A stretch of 64,000 nt of DNA from Hibiscus mutabilis. Lineage: Eukaryota > Streptophyta > Magnoliopsida > Malvales > Malvaceae. Positions 57,256 through 64,000 of this stretch are shown here, piece by piece (the first letter of the stretch is position 1; the number at the start of each line of letters is the position of its first letter). The stretch covers positions 21,293,188-21,357,187 of the forward strand of contig CM033747.1 in NCBI GenBank assembly GCA_019671005.1, given 5' to 3'. The notes beneath the pieces were generated by a model. It ran no database searches and was not told where the DNA came from. It was given only the letters and a program-made list of their open reading frames with translations. Position numbers and translations under genes: made by a program.

Positions 57256-59840
57256 TGTCACACCCTAAAACCGATCTAGTCAGAATTAGGTTCCGGTGAT
57301 AAAAAATTTTGTATCGGATTTGCCTAATTAATGTAATGGCTCAATCCTTGTACTCCATTTTGATGAAATGAATCATGTTAGATCCTAATTGATGATTTTG
57401 GACCTTATTGAAAGAATTGAAAGCCTTGTAGTGACTAAATTGTAAAAATTGAGAGTTTGGGGGGGCAAAAGTACAAACTTGGAAGAATTGAAGGACTAAC
57501 CTCGTAATTAACCCTTTTTAAGGATGACTCACCTTCTTGCTTGAGCTATCCTACATGAAACCTTATGTTTTAGCAAGAAAAGTTGATGGCTAATTGATAG
57601 CCATTATGGCTATCCATTTGTTGGGAAATTAAAAAAAATGTAAAATAAGCTTACCCAACCTTGGAGGAAACCATATGATTGTCTTGTTGTGAGGTGAAAT
57701 AATAAATTAATTAAGCTACCCTTTGTTGTAGGAAAGTTTGTGTCTTATAAGGAAAAGAAAGATTGAAATAGGAAACATTTTCCAAAAGCTAACCGAGACC
57801 TTTCCTTGCTATTTTCATATCCCTTAAAGCAAGCACCTTAAGCACACATCTCCATTGTTGTCTTCTCCACCAAGCTCAAGCAAGCACCTCTCTCAAATCC
57901 TTGGAATTTCTTTAATCTCTAAATATTAATAGAAAGCTCTTGGATTGGTAAGTTTGATTCCTCAATCAATTTAAGAATTCCATGAATCCTTGAAGTTTAA
58001 TTTCAAGATTTAAGTCTTGAAGATCAAAGTTACACCCATGTGTTATGAGCTCAAATTCATGAAGTTAATGTTTCCTTCAAGCTTTAGAAAGCCTAAACGT
58101 TGTTTTTTAATCAATAAGTTTTGGTCTTTAATACGTTTCCCTAATTTGATCTAGTGCAAGTTGTAGAAGAAAAGCCACCGTTATCATCCCATAAATCGAG
58201 AACCTCTAAAGGCAAGGGAATCATTATCCGAGAGCCTTGAATCTCCCAAGTACTAGGTGAGTGTAGTTGAGTCTCGGGAATGGCTAGGTGCCATCTCGGT
58301 TGCATTTGATTATGTTTTCTATAATACATTTATGTTAGGAAAGCTAAAGTAGAGCACACATGAGAGGCTTTCATTTGGTAAGTATGGTAAGGTTACCATA
58401 TTGGTTTTTATGCTTGATAATGATTTATGTGTTATATGAAGCATGCTAATTGTGGACTTTTATCAAAATGATGCATATACGTGAAACATGCCTTAATGTT
58501 AAATTAATGATCTGTGTGACTTAATACGATGTTATATGAATTATGTAACCAAGGTTCATTATGTTAAAGTTTGAAGTGATTTATGATTCATGGTTACGAG
58601 AAATGGTAAGTGATGAAATTAAGCCCTTTCGACATTTGTGGACTTTGGATACAATTGGCATGCCATAGGGTTATTTGAGCTCATCATGTAAGGGATTGGA
58701 CTACGGACCGGGCTAAGACCTATATGTGGTGTAAAGGTTGGATTGTGTAAGGGATTTGAACTATGGTTCAAGGCTAATGCCTATATGTGATATGATTTGG
58801 TGTTTGGGGTAATCTGCGTATCCATGAGTAGAACTAGTGAAATTGCCTATAATGCACAAAAAGGTAAAATGCTAGTAAACGAATTTGAAATGCTATAAAT
58901 TTTGGTATGCTATTAAAAATGGCTAAGAATAACTTGCTGGTAAATTTGCATGACTTTTGGATAAGATTTGATAGGTTAATTTGATGAAAAACTAGAAGAA
59001 AAATGTCATTGTAGACCCAGCCATACCGGTACAGGTGATGGCGTATCGGTATGGGCTTACCATAAGGGACCTAGAATAAAGGGGCGTGCCGATACTAAAT
59101 AGTGCGTATTGGTACGAAAAATGGTCATTGGAATTTTACTGTAGCAGCCGTACCGATACGACTAAGCCTGTACTGATACGGTATATCGAGTCTAAAAATT
59201 AAATTATTTCCCTGGCTATGCGTATCAATACCCTATATCGATATAGCTTTAACGGTTTTAATGACCTTGATAGGTGTACCGATACGGTGTGATTGCGTAC
59301 CGTTACGGGAAGTCAACCAATGAACCCCTTTGACCTTAATCCCTATCCGCATACCGATACAGTGTGATTACTTACAGGTACAATACCCTTGCCCTAACAG
59401 AACTACCTACCTTCTCGTGTCACCGTACCGATACGAGCAATATGTGTATCGGTACGAGAGTCTATTAAGTTAGTTAAAATCTGTAAAAAATAAACTTTCA
59501 ATTTCTGCAATCTAGTCCCTAATTAATTAAAAGATAAAATTGAACGGATAAATGATCTCTAATTGTGATGAAATTTCACTAGTATAATGTGGATATGTTT
59601 AATTTCGAATCGGTATAAGGAAATTTGAATAAGGACCCCTAATTTGTAGAATTTATGATTTAGTCCCTAAATTTAGTAAAGTTTTAAATTGATCCCCGAA
59701 TTGAGTAATCCGATAATAATAAATTTGGTAAACCTTTGTAATGCTATAATAATAGTTTGAACACTGTTCTGAACTCCGAATCTGTCACCGATAACACATT
59801 TTGACTCGGTTCTCTACCAGACCGGGACGGGGGTGTTACA
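57256..59840 (+). repeat. Element C 3' LTR
   Basis: 2585 bp. Matches the split 5' LTR except for the 400-bp deletion between ATGAG repeats near 58826. Partly decayed hairpins lie at 58690-58790 and the palindromic-motif cluster at 59020-59460. The downstream flank is the GTTTA target copy. Confidence 0.92.
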
Positions 59841-59845
59841 GTTTA

Positions 59846-60579
59846 ACACTCTCATGCAAAATGTAAATCAAATCCAGCAAATAAAGCTTAACAAAAAGCT
59901 AACACTGATTTAGATTAAACTAGGAAAATAGTTTATACAAGTTCATGACGCTCCAGAAAATTAAACCATCGTCAAAATAAGCACAAATACAAAGTAAATC
60001 TCAAAAAAATAAAGAGAAGTTTAAGAAGCTAACACTATATTTCCTCTATTCAACACTTCACTCTTCATTTCCTTGGATAGATCTGCCTCACTTCACCTCG
60101 GATCTCCAGAAATAAGCTTAAGCTGCCATGGAAAGAGGCAGAAAACTTGGAGGTTTGAAGATGGTATGAAAAATGAAAATAGCGCGACCCTCTCTCTCCT
60201 CCAAAATAGTCCTTTTATAGGCCATCCAAGGAAGGACACCTGTACTGCATGTTATTTGCGTGCCTAGCGTCGTACATAATTTGTTGTAACAAACTAGACA
60301 ACTGTCATATTTATCCTTATCCTTTAGCAGACCAGACAACTGGAAAATGCAGTGTCAAACTGGCTGTAGTGGCAAAAACTTCCTCTGTAGGGACATTAGT
60401 AATGTAGTGAGAACAAGGCATAAATAGGTAAAAATATAAAAAACACGAGCCACTAGAACTAAGTTAGAATAAATGCATAAATAGACATGAAAATGCAGAA
60501 ATAGATGCAATGGACATCAATGTGGGGAAAATTAGAGCTATAAACCTAGGGAAAATACATGCTCTTTAAAGATCTATCA
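59846..60579 (-). repeat. Athila element D 3' LTR, right piece
   Basis: Continues 28752 after the GTTTA duplication and ends GATCTATCA at 60579 beside the polypurine module. A CTATAAAAGG box on the minus strand (60211-60220) is the likely promoter. Including the left piece the LTR is about 1.23 kb. Confidence 0.75.
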
Positions 60580-60581
60580 CA

Positions 60582-60617
60582 CCCCCAAACATGAGTTTTT
60601 ACTTGTCCTCAAGTAAA
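60582..60617 (-). other. LTR-proximal polypurine tract with hairpin, element D
   Basis: Minus strand: perfect 8-bp hairpin TTTACTTG/CAAGTAAA with loop TCCT (60598-60617 on plus), then the tract GTTTGGGGG, then the LTR. Confidence 0.78.
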
Positions 60618-61351
60618 GATCAAAATAGCAAGGTCCAACAAAAGGTGCATTCTAGATGCTTTCATTCTAATCAATCAATAAATTATATGCATCGACATGA
60701 GAGATAAGCATCACTAACTCCACATCAATAGATAAACTAGCAATTCAAACAAACCTAACATCATCCCTAACATCTTCGATCTACTCCTCCTATTAGCATT
60801 TATTTAGAACCACACATAATAACATATATATATTTCATATATAACTTTTATGTAGCGAGGGATATCGAGCAATGAATGCACCCTAGACCTTGAGAAGTAA
60901 GATGTTGTGCAACGAACCCCCAAGAAGTACTTCATTGTAACGACACACACTCATGCAGCGACAACCTTTGGTCATATTCATTTTTCTGACGCATACAGAT
61001 GAGTGTTCCCCCTTAAAGTTACTTTTTTTTATCGTTGCACTCACATTGGAATGCATTCTATTTATATGATATACAAATATAAATACATAACACACATGCT
61101 ACAATAGAAGAAGGTCATCAAAAATCAAATGAATGATGCAGGATATTCTCTAATCAAACCAATAGATATACCTATGTAGAGTTAAGAAATACAATTATCC
61201 ATCATGTATACCTAACAGACTTATCAACAAGTATAACAATTCAAGATTTATACATCGAATGCAAACAAAACAAAAGGAACCTTACATTTGCACAGAAAAG
61301 TTTTTCTTGAAATTTTTGAAATAGGGGTGCATTTCAACTCCTTGGTGTATA
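60618..61351 (-). other. Element D spacer between the two polypurine modules
   Basis: AT-rich, non-coding. It contains CATTGTAACGACAC-like and GTAGCGAGGGATATCGAG phrases but no gene; the minus frame 61095-60883 has no recognised domain. Confidence 0.5.
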
Positions 61352-61387
61352 CCCCCAAACTTAAAGGTTGCATTGTCCCCAATGCAA
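61352..61387 (-). other. Internal polypurine module, element D
   Basis: Tract AAGTTTGGGGG (61352-61362 on plus as its complement) with a perfect 8-bp hairpin TTGCATTG/CAATGCAA, loop TCCC, at 61368-61387. Same arrangement as in element E. Confidence 0.78.
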
Positions 61388-61605
61388 AAGAAAACATAAT
61401 GGAATGAAAGAATTCAATGACATAATGTAATGATAAAATGCAAGAACATAATACAGTTACAATGATGAATGTAATGCAATTACAACTACATGCTGTTACA
61501 ATGGCAATGTGAATGTAATAATAACACAGAAAAAATTGAATGAGATTACACTACATGAAATACATGCCTGCAAAAACTAAAAACAAACTAGCTCAATTCT
61601 CTGGC

Positions 61606-63400
61606 TCATGGGAGGAGGAGGTAGAGCGTCTCTTCTTCTTGCTCATTTTCTCTTCTTTTCTCTTCTTCTTGTTTCTTTTCTTGGACTTGGAGCGCTTTCT
61701 TTTCTTTACTTATTGGGTTGAGGAGTCTATTTAGCATCTTGTCCAGCTCTTTCATCTTTTTTGGCTCCTCTTCTAGTTCATCGGCATCATCAGCTACATC
61801 TTTAGATTGGATAAACTGTGGTGGTACCTTGTATAGCACCATTGCAAGAGGGTTGTGCTCTTGTTCATCTGCTGTGGGCACAACTTCCGCTGGTCTTGCT
61901 ATAGCTGGCTTTATTTTAGGTCCTTTTATGGTTTCGTCCACACTCTTGGACGCAACTGAATCTTTCTCAACAATCTTCTTTATGGCAGTCATCTTAGCAT
62001 CAAAACTATCATCTTCATCTACATCATTGTTCTTAACAAGGACTTCATCTTCTTTAATAGCAGTGGGTATAACATCAATATGCATAGGGATATTTTAATC
62101 AAACAAACAATCCCTCTTACTTGATGCTTCCTTACGTGGTGGGTCACCAGCTTCACTGACATTATTAGGAGAATTAGTTGATTTGATGGTACATCTTTGG
62201 TGGTAGCATCAAAGGAGAAATCATAACTTCAGATAATTGGAGGGAAAATAGGAAATTCTGGTAGGTCAACTAAAGTGAGTTGACTCATGGTATTAAGTGC
62301 AAACTTGTTCCATGTCTTCACATAAGCATAACATAAGTTATGCGCCAGATCCATAGTTTGCACAGTTGCTGCAACTACTCCTAATTTACTCATCATTGCA
62401 TCGACTTTGTCTTCTATCTTCAAAACTTTTTACAAGACTTCATCACTTGATGGGACATTTTTGGTGTAACATCCACTTTGGCCTTGCCCTTGTCCTCCCT
62501 CATTGTAGTACCTAGTCTCAGTGTAGGAACTTTAGAAGCATGAACCATTCTGTCGATGGCAACCTTGTTAATGGGCCCTTTATTGGCAGTCATCTCTTCA
62601 TCTTTTAAGGTTTTAACCCCTTTGATTCATAGAGCTACATGATTGGTGATGGAAAAGCCAATATGCCAATCTTCTTTTCAGCAAAGCCCTTAAGCTCCCT
62701 ATGTATGATTTCCATCACATCAATTTTCCTCCCCTTGATGATATAATGTATCAGACATATTCTATCAAGGAAAACAGTCATACTATGGGTGGAATGCAAC
62801 AACCTGGAGTTGATGAACTGAAACCATATCTTAGTAGGCAAGGTTAGAAATTTCCTAAGCATGGTATAATTTCCAAAATTGGTCCCCAACCATAATTCTC
62901 CTGCTACACACAAATCTTCAACTAAAAGTTCAAGTTTCTTATCAATAATTCTATCTACAAACAATGCATGTTCATATACTTTTACATCAATATTAAATAG
63001 CTTGTTAATAGAAGTAGTACTCCAAGGAATAGAGTGTTTTCACACAAAAACAAGTTTCAAAGTAGGCTCGTGTAGATTTGCATAAAATTCTCTTACCATG
63101 GTAGTGCTATAACTGCCAGGATAAGTGCCTAATATGTCCCATTTGTGGAGTGCGATGGTGTTGTGGATGGATTTCTCAGGTTCTTCATTAGAAGAGTGTT
63201 CAATTCCTTGCTAAGGGTGGATGCTTCTCTTTTGGATGTGTTCTGTAAAGTGATCACCCACAATCCATATTTGGAAAGCCTCGTACTCAAAAATCTCTTC
63301 CGGAGTAGCAGGGTCTTCTGATTGAGGGTTTGATTTAGAGCTTGGAATGTCTTGAACATGGGTTTCTCTCAAAATTTTATGGGCTGCTCTCGTCTAGGCC
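61606..63400 (-). pseudogene. Athila element D 3' ORF with plant transposon protein domain
   Basis: Counterpart of the ORF in element E. From the right, 63359-63129 is a basic N-terminal piece; near 63100 the frame shifts and reads MVREFYANLHEPTLKLVFV, equivalent to the VREFYAHL motif of element E, a stop, then TSINKLFNI. 62964-62635 continues with LWLGTNFGNYTMLRKFLTLP and MTVFLDRICLIHYIIKGRKI, the end of the domain. 62423-62229 and 62085-61606 form a hydrophilic C-terminal part with a Lys/Glu-rich, probably coiled-coil stretch. Several stops and frameshifts. Function of the family unknown. Confidence 0.78.
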
Positions 63401-63889
63401 ATAGAGGATTATAAGAAAGAAGTTGAAAAAGAAGGATTTTTGCAGGGAAAAAAGCAACCTTTAAAGCTTCAAAAACTCAGAGAAAGTAGAGAATTAAGTG
63501 AGCATTCACTGAAAATCCAAGCAGCTTAATAAATAAGAAGAAAAGAGGGAAAATAAAGAGGCATAATTGTTACTGTCTGATGCGATGAGTTTCAACGGCT
63601 TGATCTTGGCGCAAAAATATGCCCCTTCATCGTGTTTCCCTCCCATGTGATGAAAGGTCATGATTTTTAAGGATAGATTGATGCAATTGGATTACCCGAT
63701 TTGCCCTCAAAAATCTTTTTCATGCATATCTTGTGGGTCCTTCCACCGTACAAGTTGTTAGAGAAGAGACAAAATGAAGAGATTTTATTCTGCCAAAAGG
63801 GAAATAAAATAAATTAAACAAAAAACAAGGAAAATAAAATCTAAATCTAATAAATCAATTAAAGAGAATTTCCAAAAAAATTGACCAAT
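63401..63889 (-). other. Element D spacer between pol and the 3' ORF
   Basis: No coding signal recognised; purine- and AT-rich. In Athila elements a non-coding stretch separates pol from the 3' ORF. Confidence 0.5.
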
Positions 63890-64000
63890 TTAATGGTCTC
63901 AATATTTTTAGGATCAAAGTCACCACAATAGAGTTTTACTCTTTGGCCATTGATTTTGAATGGAGTTCCTCATTTCGTATCTTTGATTGTGGCTGCACCG
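63890..64000 (-). pseudogene. Athila element D, C-terminal end of pol (partial)
   Basis: At the window edge the minus strand reads GAATIKDTK, a stop, then GTPFKINGQRVKLYCGDFD. FKVNGQRLK-like sequence is the customary end of the Athila polyprotein behind integrase. Runs out of the window. Confidence 0.7.

Larger units (their letters stand above)
28753..59840 (+). mobile_element. Gypsy element C (chromodomain type), interrupted by element A
   Basis: LTRs begin TGTCACACCCTAAAA (28753 and 57256) and end GGGGTGTTACA (52410 and 59840). A perfect 5-bp target duplication GTTTA flanks it (28748-28752 and 59841-59845). Internal order gag, zinc knuckle, protease, RT, RNase H, integrase, C-terminal chromodomain-like region is that of Tekay/Del-like chromoviruses. 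Without element A it is about 10.4 kb. All frames contain stops. Confidence 0.95.
28260..64000 (-). mobile_element. Athila-type element D (base of the nested stack), runs off the window
   Basis: Minus-strand Ty3/gypsy Athila element. From the right edge: end of pol (64000-63890), env-position ORF remnant (63359-61606), internal polypurine module (61387-61352), LTR-proximal module (60617-60582), then a 3' LTR split by element C (60579-59846 and 28752-28260). The 5' half lies beyond the window. Confidence 0.8.

Noticed and set aside
785..60579. tRNA genes suggested by TGGTATCAGAGCC-like motifs
   Set aside because: These are primer-binding sites next to LTR ends; no cloverleaf surrounds them.

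Overview
The window is plant nuclear DNA, dense in LTR retrotransposons, with one recognisable host gene. The six-exon cytosolic ribosomal protein L7 gene with GT-AG introns, the telo-box in its leader, tRNA-iMet and tRNA-Arg primer sites, Tat/Ogre, Athila and chromodomain-type Ty3/gypsy elements and AT-rich spacers all point to a eudicot with a repeat-rich genome. Malvaceae is my guess from the style of the LTRs (TGTAACACCCC starts with arrays of small hairpins); it is not proven here.

Layout. 1-1890: end of a minus-strand Ty1/copia element (gag fragment, tRNA-iMet primer site, LTR carrying a cluster of CGTATCGGTACG-like palindromes). 1890-2911: unclassified repeat, part of which recurs inverted at 27.0-27.4 kb. 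2951-15997: a Tat/Ogre-lineage element with two LTRs, a decayed gag and no reverse transcriptase or integrase; its LTRs carry several younger insertions (long-TIR MITE, two copies of a second MITE in opposite orientation, a Tourist-like MITE nested in one of them, a poly(A)-tailed retroposon). 16238-17423: partial gypsy-type LTR. 17424-21191: 3' part of a minus-strand Athila element. 21.2-21.5 kb: short tandem repeat and degenerate telomere-like DNA. 21750-22560: LINE RNase H fragment. 22810-24910: RPL7 with promoter, on the minus strand. 24.9-27.5 kb: mostly unrecognised. 27506-28237: LTR fragment.

28260-64000 is a nested stack that can be read from target-site duplications. The base is an Athila element D (minus; its 3' LTR is split, 28260-28752 and 59846-60579, with env-position ORF and end of pol to its right). 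Gypsy element C (plus, 28753-59840, TSD GTTTA) sits in D's LTR. Gypsy element A (minus, 30338-51003) sits in C's 5' LTR. Inside A are element B (36922-42763, TSD CCACC), which cuts A's pol between protease and reverse transcriptase, and a solo LTR (45359-48404, TSD TGYTC), which cuts A's 5' LTR. All the retrotransposon reading frames are broken by stops and frameshifts.

The observation I find most striking is not a gene. At least six element families here carry runs of short perfect hairpins in which the loop stays constant (CGACC, CTAGTTAAACC, TACG, AATGAA, AATCTCACA, ATAATGAGAA) while the two stem arms change together. The same style (variable stem, TCCN loop) is found next to the polypurine tracts of both Athila elements. 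A second palindromic family (CGTAYCGRTACG) recurs in LTRs of both copia and gypsy type.
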